Shown here in pieces: positions 18,439 through 27,195 of a stretch of 64,000 nt of DNA; the stretch's first letter is position 1; the number at the start of each line of letters is the position of its first letter. The position numbers were made by a program, and so were the translations under genes. The notes under the pieces are model-generated. The model was given only the letters and a program-made list of their open reading frames with translations. It did not search any database and was not told the DNA's origin. The DNA is from Chthoniobacteraceae bacterium (lineage in GTDB: Bacteria > Verrucomicrobiota > Verrucomicrobiia > Chthoniobacterales > Chthoniobacteraceae): the NCBI GenBank assembly GCA_028293625.1, contig JAQGOL010000030.1, positions 310,001 through 374,000 on the forward strand. The letters run 5' to 3'.

Positions 18439-18894
18439 ATGGCCGAATTTATTTCCATCGCCGCATACAACCATATCGAACCGGCCCAACAACTTGCCTC
18501 CCGTCTTCAGGAGGCCGGATTTCGCTCCGAAGTCTTTGACGAATCAGCGGAACAAAAATGGCATCTTTTTCAGCTCGATCCGCACGCTCAATTTCGAGTC
18601 CGGGTCCCGGAACCGAACCTTCAGAGTGCAATCGAGCAATTGCGCTCCTGGGAAGGAACTGATCCGGCGCTTGCTCAAGCCGTCCATTGTCCTGAGTGCG
18701 CATCGACCCTTGTCGAATATCCTCAGTTTTCACGCCGCACGATTATGGGTGCGCTTCCCGCAATCGCCGCCGCTGCCGGAATTATCGAACGCGACTATTA
18801 TTGCGAATCGTGCCATTTCACATGGCCCGCTGAAGCAGCCAAACCTGAACAGGAGATGGACATCCTGAATTGGCCCAAAAAGCCGGCGGTCTAA
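18439..18894 (+). CDS. DUF2007-like protein with zinc-ribbon cysteines
   Basis: The protein is 151 residues from the ATG at 18439 (MAEFISIAAYNHIEPAQQLASRL). The N-terminal part (about 1-70) has the ferredoxin-like pattern of DUF2007 'putative signal-transducing' proteins. The second part has two cysteine pairs, CPEC and CESC, that would bind a zinc ion. A hydrophobic stretch (IMGALPAIAAAAGIIE) lies between the pairs. The longer frame back to 18361 runs through an inverted repeat and is less likely. The function is not known. Confidence 0.7.
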   Translation: MAEFISIAAYNHIEPAQQLASRLQEAGFRSEVFDESAEQKWHLFQLDPHAQFRVRVPEPNLQSAIEQLRSWEGTDPALAQAVHCPECASTLVEYPQFSRRTIMGALPAIAAAAGIIERDYYCESCHFTWPAEAAKPEQEMDILNWPKKPAV

Positions 18895-18896
18895 AT

Positions 18897-20408
18897 TCAA
18901 CGCGGAGTCAAAACGATCGCTTGCGCCGCGTTATCCCTCCGGGCCTGCCAGGTGCGCCAGTCAAACCTGGCGAGCCGGGTGCGTTGTTCCTTGATGATCG
19001 TTTCCATGATCACCGACGCGGCAGCTGAGAGGGCCGGATCGCGGGGATTTTTAGTAACTTTCTGAAGCGCAGGCCACGCACCGGGCCCCAACTGCGCGAG
19101 ATAATGGAGGTCGAGTGTGCGCGACGGTTCCAGCTCCCAGCGCTGAACGTTGTAATTTGCCACCCACCCGGCAACATCGAGGAATTGGAGGACGAAAAAG
19201 AGGCAAAAAGCCGCGCGGCCATTTCCCAGAAGCAACGTGCCCAGGCGGGTGCCGCGCGCGACGTGCCATCCCAGTAGGATGAATCCGCAGGTGATCAGCA
19301 AAAGAAAAGCGCCCACGTAGACGCGCAGCTCGCTGAGTTGATAAGCGTCAACGTAAAGCTTGAGCCTTAATACGACTCCCGCGATCAAAATCAAATTCTG
19401 CGCGATCCAGAGCAACGCCAATCCTTTGAGCCAGCGGGACCGGGTCAGCTCTTCATTTTGTTGAAACAAAACGGTAAGCAGAGCGGCTGAGAGCAGGACC
19501 GCGCCGACCAGGCCATAAACCCCCTCGTGGACATACTGGCTGAAGCTGACATCTGACGGCAGCGCTCCATGCTGCCACAGATAGAGGACATCAATGGTGT
19601 TTACGCCGAAAAAGAGCACGTTCAGAAGTGCCAGAATCAGGCCGCTCTGCCAGAGTGCCTCAACGCGGTCGCGGCGCTGCCACCGCGGCACTTCTTTTCT
19701 CCACCAACGGATCGCCTGACGTGCTCGTGCCGGCCAGAAGATACCGAGCGCAAGCGTGCCAAATGCAAGCCAGCAGAAGCCGCGTCCGAGCGAGAGATCA
19801 ATGTGAAGGAGCCAATCGCTCAACCGCGTAAAAACCCGAACAAACGCAAAGTCGAGCACCGCATTGCCATAGCTGAGGACGACCGAGAAAACGCCCGCAA
19901 GCACCGCGGCAGGAAGGACGATTCGAAGCAGGCGTCCTACGATGGCGCCTGTCACCATTCCCGAGGCCGACGTGGTGACAGGACTGGCTGCCACGGCCCT
20001 GAATAGCGACATCCATCTAAACGGAGCGCAAAGGAGCGACCACGCCGCCTCCGAGACGCGCGACCAGGTGCCGCCCAGTCCGGGATAAAACGTATCTCCC
20101 GCAAGGATCAGTAGCAGAACCCCAATCACGGTGATGTTGGTAAAGCTGACCTCAATGGCCGATTGCACGCAGGCCAACAAAAGCAGCGCCGCGCGAAGCA
20201 TCACACCAAAGCTTGCAGGACGCGCCTCCAATCGCTCGCCCAGCAGCAACGCTCCGATAATGCCGCCGAACAACCCAATCGACACGCCAGGCACGGCGCC
20301 CCAAAACAAAAAATCAGCCAGCCACGTCAGGATCAGAACCCGGCCGGCCACCAGGACGGGACGCGGATTGATGCGAAATTCAAAAGGCTCCGCAGTGATT
20401 GCATCCAT
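18897..20408 (-). CDS. DUF4173/DUF4153-type multi-pass membrane protein
   Basis: This 503-residue integral membrane protein has about 11-12 hydrophobic helices and a soluble C-terminal tail (about 420-503). The ATG at 20408 (MDAITAEPFEFR) is chosen because it follows the ispH stop by only 4 bp. The longer frame would overlap ispH deeply. The pattern AYQLSELRVYVGAFLLL is typical of DUF4173 proteins, whose function is unknown. Tight coupling to ispH suggests one transcript. Confidence 0.75.
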   Translation of the reverse strand: MDAITAEPFEFRINPRPVLVAGRVLILTWLADFLFWGAVPGVSIGLFGGIIGALLLGERLEARPASFGVMLRAALLLLACVQSAIEVSFTNITVIGVLLLILAGDTFYPGLGGTWSRVSEAAWSLLCAPFRWMSLFRAVAASPVTTSASGMVTGAIVGRLLRIVLPAAVLAGVFSVVLSYGNAVLDFAFVRVFTRLSDWLLHIDLSLGRGFCWLAFGTLALGIFWPARARQAIRWWRKEVPRWQRRDRVEALWQSGLILALLNVLFFGVNTIDVLYLWQHGALPSDVSFSQYVHEGVYGLVGAVLLSAALLTVLFQQNEELTRSRWLKGLALLWIAQNLILIAGVVLRLKLYVDAYQLSELRVYVGAFLLLITCGFILLGWHVARGTRLGTLLLGNGRAAFCLFFVLQFLDVAGWVANYNVQRWELEPSRTLDLHYLAQLGPGAWPALQKVTKNPRDPALSAAASVIMETIIKEQRTRLARFDWRTWQARRDNAAQAIVLTPR

Positions 20409-20412
20409 AGAA

Positions 20413-21276
20413 TTAAGCCAGAACCAGCGATTGAGCCGCGGCAATTGCCTCGAGCCGTTCGCGCACCACCGCAACGGTTTCTTTTAACGTCGATGTTCCT
20501 GCTGTTAAACCAACCACATCGTTCTCGCCGAACCACTCCGGCTTAACCTCTTCGGCCCGTTCGATGTGGAAAACACGCAATCCGGCTGCGGCCGCTGCCG
20601 TCACCAATTGAAGCGTGTTATTGCTGTTGCGCCCACCGACCACGACGATGGCGTTGCACTCGTGAATGAGCTTCGCGAGCGCGTTTTGCCGGTTCTTCGT
20701 CGGCTGACAAATGGTATCGACAAATCGCACCTCCGCTGCGGGCCGCGCCAGGCGGATCGATTCAACCAGCCCCAGCACCGCCTCTTTGGGCTGCGTGGTC
20801 TGGCTGATCACGCCAAAAGGCCCGGTTTCCGGGAGAAGCGTGATATCGGCCTCGTTTTCAATCACGATGGCGCCTGGAAAATCTCCCGTCAGTCCGGCTA
20901 CTTCGGCATGGTTGCGCTTTCCGATGACGATCGGGAAGTAGCCGAGATTGACGAGCCTCCGAAGTTGTCCGTGGGCGTGTCGAACCAGCGGGCAGGTGCC
21001 ATCCGCCACATCGGCACCCGTCGCGCGCCAGGCAGCGATGGCGGTATCAGACGCGCCGTGGGCGGTGACCATGACTCGCGGAGTAGAGACACCGGCAAAA
21101 TCGGAGAGAGAGCCCTCGCGCGCGCCGATTTCAACCAGGCGCTGGCGAACCACCGGATTATGCACGAGCTCTCCCAGGATTGTTAGTGGCCCGGTTTGGG
21201 CCAGGTTCTGCGCCTGGGCGATTGCGTCGCGGACGCCAAAACAGAGGCCGTAATGTTCTGCGATCAGGATTTTCAT
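20413..21276 (-). CDS. ispH: 4-hydroxy-3-methylbut-2-enyl diphosphate reductase
   Basis: This 287-residue enzyme is the last step of the MEP isoprenoid pathway, making IPP and DMAPP with a 4Fe-4S cluster. The three cluster cysteines are in GLCFGV (near residue 12), DGTCPLV and DTICQPT. The acid-base Glu loop (VIENEAD) and the GGRNSNNT motif are also present. The length fits the short IspH class. The start is MKILIAEHYGLCFG at 21276, though a tandem ATG at 21279 is possible. It lies upstream of the DUF4173 membrane gene in a likely two-gene unit. Confidence 0.93.
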   Translation of the reverse strand: MKILIAEHYGLCFGVRDAIAQAQNLAQTGPLTILGELVHNPVVRQRLVEIGAREGSLSDFAGVSTPRVMVTAHGASDTAIAAWRATGADVADGTCPLVRHAHGQLRRLVNLGYFPIVIGKRNHAEVAGLTGDFPGAIVIENEADITLLPETGPFGVISQTTQPKEAVLGLVESIRLARPAAEVRFVDTICQPTKNRQNALAKLIHECNAIVVVGGRNSNNTLQLVTAAAAAGLRVFHIERAEEVKPEWFGENDVVGLTAGTSTLKETVAVVRERLEAIAAAQSLVLA

Positions 21277-21327
21277 CATAGGGTTTTTCGAGGATACTTT
21301 GCGGGACAAAGCTTAAGGGTAAAAATT

Positions 21328-21624
21328 TCAGGCCCGGCCGGCTTTCACGATCTGCTCGAGCACGCTGAGGTAACCGGCAAACGCTTCCCGTCCCTTTACA
21401 GTAAGCGAATAGCTTGTTTGAGGACGGTCGAGTATCTCCTTGGTAACCGCGACGTAGCCTGCCTGATGCAGCGTCCGGATATGGGTCACAAGGTTGCCAT
21501 CGCTCATGTTCAATTCCGCCTTGAGATCCTGAAACGTCCACCTGGGATGCGTCGCCAGGAGCGTCATGATGCCAAGTCGCGCTTTCTCATGGATGAGTTT
21601 GTCGAGCTTCTCGAAATCAAACAT
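21328..21624 (-). CDS. Winged-helix regulator (HTH_34 / MarR-like)
   Basis: This is a 98-residue single-domain DNA-binding protein, starting MFDFEKLDKLIHEKARLGIM. The core TFQDLKAELNMSDGNLVTHIRTLHQAGYV is the helix-turn-helix, and QTSYSLTVKGREAFAGYL is the wing and C-terminal helix. It lacks any effector domain. It overlaps the end of the upstream membrane protein gene by 8 bp. This regulator/membrane-protein pair is a common arrangement in which the regulator controls its own operon. The signal is unknown. Confidence 0.85.
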   Translation of the reverse strand: MFDFEKLDKLIHEKARLGIMTLLATHPRWTFQDLKAELNMSDGNLVTHIRTLHQAGYVAVTKEILDRPQTSYSLTVKGREAFAGYLSVLEQIVKAGRA

Positions 21625-22267
21625 GGAGTCCGGAATCCTCACTGGAATCCTTGGATTCCCTGGGGATGGTATAGAGCGCGTAGATAAGATGAAAGAGGCC
21701 GAAGGTAAAAGCCATCTCAAGGCAGCTATAAGTCACCGGCCGCGAGAACGGGGAGAAAAAAGCAGGCGTCTTCCAAGGCAGAAACCAAAGGCCAATGCCT
21801 GCTATAACAAATGACCAGCCGAGCCAGGCAATGGAGCGCGGGGCAAAATGCGACATCGCGAGCAGCCCAAGGCCATAGAATAAAATCCAGGCTTCCGGCA
21901 GATTCGTCGGGGACCGATGATTATATAGAGTGATGGCGGCGCCGCAAAGAAACGGAGGCAATACCGCGCGAATGGCCATGCGCATCCCCGGAGAAACGAA
22001 GATTTCCTTGCGGCTTACCGCAGCCCGCCAAAGGAAGTAGAAGTTGGCCAGCAGAGTAACCAGGAGCACGCTTAGCCAGGTAAAAAGAAAGCGCTCCACG
22101 GTCATCCCGCCCGCGTTGTCCACCGCAATCAAGGCGATGGCGGCCACGATTGAAATGACGCCGCCTACAGCGGCAGTCGGCGCGGAAATGGCGCGGTAGA
22201 TTGTCGAACGTTCCATCAAGGAGCGAATAACGCGGAGATGTTCCTCAGCTATGGAGCGCTCTGTCAT
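21617..22267 (-). CDS. Hypothetical membrane protein paired with HTH regulator
   Basis: The protein is 216 residues from MTERSIAEEHLRVIRSLMER. The short basic cytoplasmic N-terminus (ERSTIYRAISAP) precedes six hydrophobic helices in three pairs. No catalytic motif is present. It is translationally coupled to the winged-helix gene that follows. I infer a sensor or anti-regulator-like partner role from the pairing only. The ATG at 22267 is preferred over the longer frame from 22288. Confidence 0.75.
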   Translation of the reverse strand: MTERSIAEEHLRVIRSLMERSTIYRAISAPTAAVGGVISIVAAIALIAVDNAGGMTVERFLFTWLSVLLVTLLANFYFLWRAAVSRKEIFVSPGMRMAIRAVLPPFLCGAAITLYNHRSPTNLPEAWILFYGLGLLAMSHFAPRSIAWLGWSFVIAGIGLWFLPWKTPAFFSPFSRPVTYSCLEMAFTFGLFHLIYALYTIPRESKDSSEDSGLHV

Positions 22268-22469
22268 GAAAGTCACTTTGCACGACAAAGCATTTCCGGC
22301 AAAGAAAATTCCGCGCGTTTTTTCCCGAATTCCTGCTCAGAAAGAGAACGCTTCGGGTGTCGCCTCCTTTTGAATATTCAGTTTGATCTCTTCTGGCAAT
22401 CCCAAGGCCGCGTGTATCACTCTCTTTTTGCGCCTGTTTGAGCATTGCTGCTGATTCGGCTCACCACCC

Positions 22470-24041
22470 ATGCCTCCCCTCTCACCTCACCTGACTGTGC
22501 CCGTCAAAAAAAATCGCCGTTTCTTGTTTCCTGTCACCGTGCTTTGCCTTGCGGCCATTGGACTTGGTTACATCTGGTTAAAACCGGAACTTGAGCGCAA
22601 TATTAAAAGCTGGATCGTGGCAGGTGTTATCCTGCTGGCCCTGTTACTCAACCTGCTCTGGTATCTCTTCCTAAGCCGGGTCCGTCTCAGGACAAAACTA
22701 ATCAGCGTGCTTGCGCTCGCGGCGGTGTTCTTTGGAATAAAAGGAATGACCCGTGTCGACGGCACGCTTAGCGGCATTGGCTTTCCAAAGCTTGTCTGGA
22801 AATGGTCTCCACCGAGGGGCCACTATCTCGACCCGGCCCGGCCTGCGGAAGCGGACGCACCGATTGCGACGCCGAACCTGTTGGATGTCCCCCAGTTTTT
22901 CGGAACGAATCGCGACGGCAATTACAACGGCCCGCGGCTCGCCCGCGACTGGAAACTCTCACCGCCTAAGGAATTGTGGCGGCATCCGATCGGGCCGGCA
23001 TGGTCCGCTTTCGCCGTGGTGGCAGGACGCGCTTATACTCAGGAACAGCACGGCGAAGAGGAAGCTGTCACCTGTTACGACGTACTTACCGGCCGTCTGA
23101 TTTGGACCCACACCAATCCCGCTCACTTTTTTCAATGGCAAGGCGGAGACGGTCCGCGCGCGACACCGACGATTGATCGCGGCCAGCTTTTTTGCATCGG
23201 CGCAACGGGGATCCTTGAATGCCTCGACCCGGCCACGGGCGCCACGGTTTGGTCGCGCGACGTTTTAAAAGAAAACAACCTGGGGAACCTCACCTGGGGC
23301 ATCAGCGGCTCGCCGCTGGTCTTTGATGAAACGGTGGTGGTCACGGGAGGCGATACCAAAGGGGCGTGCCTGCTGGCATACCGCCGCACTACCGGAGAAC
23401 CGCTCTGGAAGGCTGGCGCGGACAAGGCGAGTTACGCCTCCCCTCTCCTTGCCACCATCGCGGGAAATCGGCTTATCCTTTCACCAAACGCCGGATCACT
23501 GACCGCGCACAATCCGGCGACGGGCGAAGTCCTTCTCGATTACCCATGGCCCGACGACAAACGTCCCAAGGCTTCCCAGCCTGTCGTGCTCGACGGCAAT
23601 CGCGTTTTTCTAAGCGCTGGATATGGCGTTGGCTGTCTGTTGCTTGAAATCAAACCGGCAGCCGATCGCAAGCTTGCCGCCACGCAGCTCTGGAAAAACA
23701 TGCGCATGAAAACGCAATTTAACAGCGCTGCACTCAGGGACGGCTTTTTTTACGGACTCGACGATGGGTTGCTGGCGTGTGTGGAAGTCAGCACCGGCGA
23801 TCGCAAATGGAAAGACGGCCATTACGGGTCGGGCCAAACCGTGCTCGTCAATGACCTGGTTCTTATCCAAAGCGAGCAGGGACCGATCGCCCTTGCCGAA
23901 GCCAAGCCCGACGGATTCAACGAGCTTGGGCGCATCCCGGCGCTTTCCTCCAAAACGTGGAATTATCCGACACTCGCCGGCCGTTATCTGCTGGTTCGCA
24001 ACGATCAGGAGGCAGCCTGCTATGAGCTGCCTCTCGAGTAG
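22470..24041 (+). CDS. Membrane-anchored PQQ-like beta-propeller protein
   Basis: This is a 523-residue protein with three N-terminal hydrophobic helices (about 20-100). A periplasmic propeller (about 130-523) is built of repeats such as VTCYDVLTGRLIWTH, LECLDPATGATVWSRD and LLAYRRTTGEPLWKAG, the tryptophan-docking motifs of PQQ/WD-like quinoprotein folds. The FFGTNRDGNYNGPRLA motif is common in Planctomycete and Verrucomicrobial outer-surface propellers. No PQQ-ligand set can be confirmed, so enzymatic activity is unproven. It converges with the rsmA-nudix gene with 2 bp between stops. Confidence 0.85.
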   Translation: MPPLSPHLTVPVKKNRRFLFPVTVLCLAAIGLGYIWLKPELERNIKSWIVAGVILLALLLNLLWYLFLSRVRLRTKLISVLALAAVFFGIKGMTRVDGTLSGIGFPKLVWKWSPPRGHYLDPARPAEADAPIATPNLLDVPQFFGTNRDGNYNGPRLARDWKLSPPKELWRHPIGPAWSAFAVVAGRAYTQEQHGEEEAVTCYDVLTGRLIWTHTNPAHFFQWQGGDGPRATPTIDRGQLFCIGATGILECLDPATGATVWSRDVLKENNLGNLTWGISGSPLVFDETVVVTGGDTKGACLLAYRRTTGEPLWKAGADKASYASPLLATIAGNRLILSPNAGSLTAHNPATGEVLLDYPWPDDKRPKASQPVVLDGNRVFLSAGYGVGCLLLEIKPAADRKLAATQLWKNMRMKTQFNSAALRDGFFYGLDDGLLACVEVSTGDRKWKDGHYGSGQTVLVNDLVLIQSEQGPIALAEAKPDGFNELGRIPALSSKTWNYPTLAGRYLLVRNDQEAACYELPLE

Positions 24042-24043
24042 TT

Positions 24044-25399
24044 TTATTCCAAAGCGCGGAATGTCTTCCAGCATTCCAGAAAACCGGGGGCAAAATCCTG
24101 AGGACGCGTGCTGACCCAGCGCTGAATCTGATCGAGGGCGAAAAACGCGCCGCTCTCAATCTCGGAGGGATTCAATGTAAACGGACCATCATGGGAAGCG
24201 CGGTAGATGCGCACAAACTCCCAGCCGGTCTTAGCCGTGGCGGGGAGCGCTCCGATTGGTGCAAGCTCCGCGCTGACACCCAACTCCTCCTCGATTTCAC
24301 GGCGCGCCGTCTCCTCGTAATCGTGCCCCGCGTTTACATGGCCGGCGGCGCTTGAATCCCACATTTGAGGATGTTTATCCTTCCACTTCGAGCGCTTTTG
24401 CAAAAAGAGCTGGCCGTGCTCGTCGAAGACAAAGATATGCACGGCCCGATGCCGCCAGTTATTGAGATGCACATCATGCCGCGAAGCCTGATGCCGCACC
24501 GCGTCGTTTTCATCGACCACGTCGAAAATCTCGCCGTGGATGTCCTGCGCCGTCGCTTCCGATGGCTCAGTCAGATGCGGGGTCCCGCCATGAGTCGCCG
24601 CGATATTGGTTAACTCGATCCATTGCGCCAGACTGAGCTCCTCGGCACGGACAGTCTGCTCAACCTTCAGCGCGGCGCAGACGGCCGGCCAATCGAGTTC
24701 ATAAGGGGCCAGCATTTTACGAAGCTGTTTGCGCCGCTGCGAAAAGCCCTGTTTGACCATCGTCGTGAAACGGCCTCCATCGCACTCCGGCAATTCGCCG
24801 CGTTCCCGCGGAGTCAGCATCACGACCGCGGAATCAACCTTCGGCTCGGGCGTGAACACCGTCGGCGGCAGGGTCCGCAGATATTTCACCCGCCAACGGC
24901 GTCCGACCAGCAAAGTGAGCGCGCCGTAAGCTTTGGTGCGCGGCTCCGCGGAAAGGCGTTCCGCGAGTTCCTTCTGGAGCGTAAAACTGAGCGCGCAGAC
25001 CGGACTCGGCTCGGCCGTGAACTGGAACATGATCTGGCTGGAAACGTAATAAGGCAGGTTGCCAAACACCTTGACCGGACCCCGGGCAAAAAGCTGGCGC
25101 ACGTCATATTCAGCGGCGTCGCCATGAATGATTTCAAGGTGCGGATACCGTTCGCGAAGGAAATCGGCGAGCCGGCCGTCTTTCTCAATAAGAATGCCTT
25201 TGGGCGAGCGGCGCACGGCGTACTCCGTGAGCGCGCCGAGGCCGGGTCCGAGTTCAACCCACGTTTCGCCGGGCTGAATATCGAGTTGGGCGACCATCCA
25301 TTCGGCGATGTTCTGGTCGTGAAGAAAGTTCTGACCAAGGCTGCGAGTCGGCTGGGTGCCGAGTTGCGCCAAAGTGGAACGGATGGTGGAAAGCTTCAT
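24044..25399 (-). CDS. rsmA: RsmA (KsgA) 16S rRNA dimethyltransferase fused to a Nudix hydrolase
   Basis: This is a 451-residue two-domain protein. Residues 1 to about 270 are RsmA, which dimethylates two adenines in helix 45 of 16S rRNA. The motifs are SLGQNFLHDQNI, ELGPGLGALTEYAV (SAM loop), and the catalytic NLPYYVSSQIM. Residues about 285-451 are a Nudix domain with GHVNAGHDYEETARREIEEELG, fitting GX5EX7REUXEEXGU. The HRAVHIFVFDEHGQLFLQKRS lead-in resembles isopentenyl-isomerase-like or YfcD-like Nudix proteins. The fusion is in one frame with no stop between the halves. It lies last in the rex-led operon. Confidence 0.92.
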   Translation of the reverse strand: MKLSTIRSTLAQLGTQPTRSLGQNFLHDQNIAEWMVAQLDIQPGETWVELGPGLGALTEYAVRRSPKGILIEKDGRLADFLRERYPHLEIIHGDAAEYDVRQLFARGPVKVFGNLPYYVSSQIMFQFTAEPSPVCALSFTLQKELAERLSAEPRTKAYGALTLLVGRRWRVKYLRTLPPTVFTPEPKVDSAVVMLTPRERGELPECDGGRFTTMVKQGFSQRRKQLRKMLAPYELDWPAVCAALKVEQTVRAEELSLAQWIELTNIAATHGGTPHLTEPSEATAQDIHGEIFDVVDENDAVRHQASRHDVHLNNWRHRAVHIFVFDEHGQLFLQKRSKWKDKHPQMWDSSAAGHVNAGHDYEETARREIEEELGVSAELAPIGALPATAKTGWEFVRIYRASHDGPFTLNPSEIESGAFFALDQIQRWVSTRPQDFAPGFLECWKTFRALE

Positions 25400-25457
25400 A
25401 GAGCGCGGAGAGGAGGATTTTCGAAACGCGGATTTTTGTTCCTGCGCTCCGGTGAGA

Positions 25458-26012
25458 CTAACCGCGCATTTCTTTTTGGAGACGCTTCAATTTACCCGAG
25501 AGTGCGACTTTGGTGGCGGCGTTCATCCGGTCGATAAAAAGGATCCCGTTAAGGTGATCGACCTCGTGTTGAAGCGCCCGTGCAAGGAGTCCCGTTGCTT
25601 CAAACTCGAATTCGGTGCCATCGAGAAGCAAAGCTTTGGCGGAAACGCTCTCCGAACGGCTGATCTCGGCAGTGATGTCGGGAAAACTAAGGCATCCCTC
25701 AGTTCCGCTTTCCTTTGTTTTGCCGAGCGTAAGCACCGGGTTAAGAAGGATCAGCGGCATCCATTTTTCAAGGTCCACGGGCTGTCCGCCGACGTGCATG
25801 GTGCTTGGGCGATCTTCGACATCGGCCACGTCAATCACTGTCATCTGCAGGGGGCGGCCAACCTGCTGTGCCGCCAGCCCCACGCCGTTGGCATCACGCA
25901 TGGTATCAATCATATCGAGGGCAAACTGTTTGATCTCCCCAGTGATCTCTTTAATCGCCGCGCCTTTTGCCCGCAAAACCGGGTCTCCGTAATTAACAAT
26001 ATCCAAAATCAT
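25458..26012 (-). CDS. def: Peptide deformylase
   Basis: This 184-residue metalloenzyme removes the formyl group from nascent proteins. All three active-site motifs are present: GVGLAAQQ, EGCLSFP (Cys ligand) and HEVDHLNG (two His ligands and the catalytic Glu). Its start overlaps the exbD stop by 4 bp, so translation is coupled. The rsmA-nudix gene follows after 58 bp. Confidence 0.95.
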   Translation of the reverse strand: MILDIVNYGDPVLRAKGAAIKEITGEIKQFALDMIDTMRDANGVGLAAQQVGRPLQMTVIDVADVEDRPSTMHVGGQPVDLEKWMPLILLNPVLTLGKTKESGTEGCLSFPDITAEISRSESVSAKALLLDGTEFEFEATGLLARALQHEVDHLNGILFIDRMNAATKVALSGKLKRLQKEMRG

Positions 26013-26458
26013 TTCTTAGTTTCTGTAAAAGCCGACAGGTTTCCTTGGACGCCGCCATCTTTCAAGGCATCGAGCACTTTAATCAGGAATCCGTATGAAA
26101 TACTCTCGTCGGCGCGCATGGCAAACGCCGGTTTCCCGCCTTTTTTGGCCGCGAGAATCTCTTTTAACTGATGAGTAAGCAGCAAAAGTGATACTTCCTG
26201 ATCATCCAGGTAGACCTTCTCGCCGTCCGCGGTTTTTGAGACCGCGATAATGGTCACCTTTTCGGTCTGATCGGCCGCCACCGCGCTCGACGATTCGGGC
26301 AGCTTGATGCTCACACTTGGCTGCTTGGGCGGCGGTTCCGGGACGGGCACCTTGAAGGTCATCGTCACGATCACAAAAATCAGAAGGATGGCGAAAATAT
26401 CGATCATCGAGACAATGATCACCTGCGGCATCCGGCGGCGGCGCGGATAAAAATTCAC
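26009..26458 (-). CDS. exbD: Biopolymer transport protein ExbD/TolR
   Basis: The protein is 149 residues. A single N-terminal membrane helix (VSMIDIFAILLIFVIVTMTF) carries the conserved Asp (MIDI) that takes part in proton flow. It is followed by a periplasmic domain with FAMRADESISYG and VLDALKDGGV. It forms the stator/rotor complex with ExbB that powers TonB. It overlaps exbB and def by 4 bp each. Confidence 0.92.
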   Translation of the reverse strand: MNFYPRRRRMPQVIIVSMIDIFAILLIFVIVTMTFKVPVPEPPPKQPSVSIKLPESSSAVAADQTEKVTIIAVSKTADGEKVYLDDQEVSLLLLTHQLKEILAAKKGGKPAFAMRADESISYGFLIKVLDALKDGGVQGNLSAFTETKK

Positions 26459-27195
26459 GCGCGCTCCTCCACGGTGCGTTCAACACGAGGCGCATACGAC
26501 GCTTCCTTGTAACTCGGCGGCGTGATCCGCGCGTTCATCCGGCGCGCTTTAATATGATAACATTTGGCCAGTAAATCGGCCATGAGCGACTCCATCTCGG
26601 CGGCCATGGTTTCAATCTTTTTGGAAAAATAACTGTGCGCGATCAGGCTCGGGATCGCGATGGAAAGGCCGACGATCGTGGTGCTGAGCGCCTCGGAAAT
26701 TCCCTGTGCAATCCCGCGCGGATCCTGCACCGCCGCGCTCGCGCCCAGGTTCGCGAAGACCGAGACCAATCCCGAGACAGCACCAAGCAGCCCCAGCAAC
26801 GGGGCAATCCCGACAATCACCTCCAGCACAAAAAGACCGCTGTCGAGCCGGACGATTTCATGGCGGGCCCGGGTTTGGACCGCATCCATGGTCTCGGATT
26901 TTGGCCAATGCAAATGCGTGAGCCCGGCCTGCACAATACGCCCCAGCGCGGAGAGATCATCCCGAACAAGGGCGGCAAGCGCTTCCACAGCCTCGTTGGA
27001 GTCGGGCTGCATCGCGTCAATTTCGCGTTCAATCACCGGCGGCATCACCAGGTTGCGGCGCAAGGCGAGTCCGCGCAAAAGAATGACGGCAAGGGCGGCC
27101 ACCGAGCAAATCATCAACAGGAGCATGAAGATTCCGCCTTGGGCAAAAAAATGGAAAACCGACTGCGCGGAGGCGGCGAGGAGTGGCGTAGGCAT
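26455..27195 (-). CDS. exbB: ExbB/TolQ/MotA-type proton channel
   Basis: The protein is 246 residues with three membrane helices: the first near MLLLMICSVAALAVILL, the second and third around EVIVGIAPLLGLLGAVSGLV and ISEALSTTIVGLSIAIPSLI. The conserved pore threonines lie in the last segment. With ExbD it converts proton motive force into TonB movement. Its ATG shares one base with the TAA of the tonB-like gene upstream. Confidence 0.92.
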   Translation of the reverse strand: MPTPLLAASAQSVFHFFAQGGIFMLLLMICSVAALAVILLRGLALRRNLVMPPVIEREIDAMQPDSNEAVEALAALVRDDLSALGRIVQAGLTHLHWPKSETMDAVQTRARHEIVRLDSGLFVLEVIVGIAPLLGLLGAVSGLVSVFANLGASAAVQDPRGIAQGISEALSTTIVGLSIAIPSLIAHSYFSKKIETMAAEMESLMADLLAKCYHIKARRMNARITPPSYKEASYAPRVERTVEERA

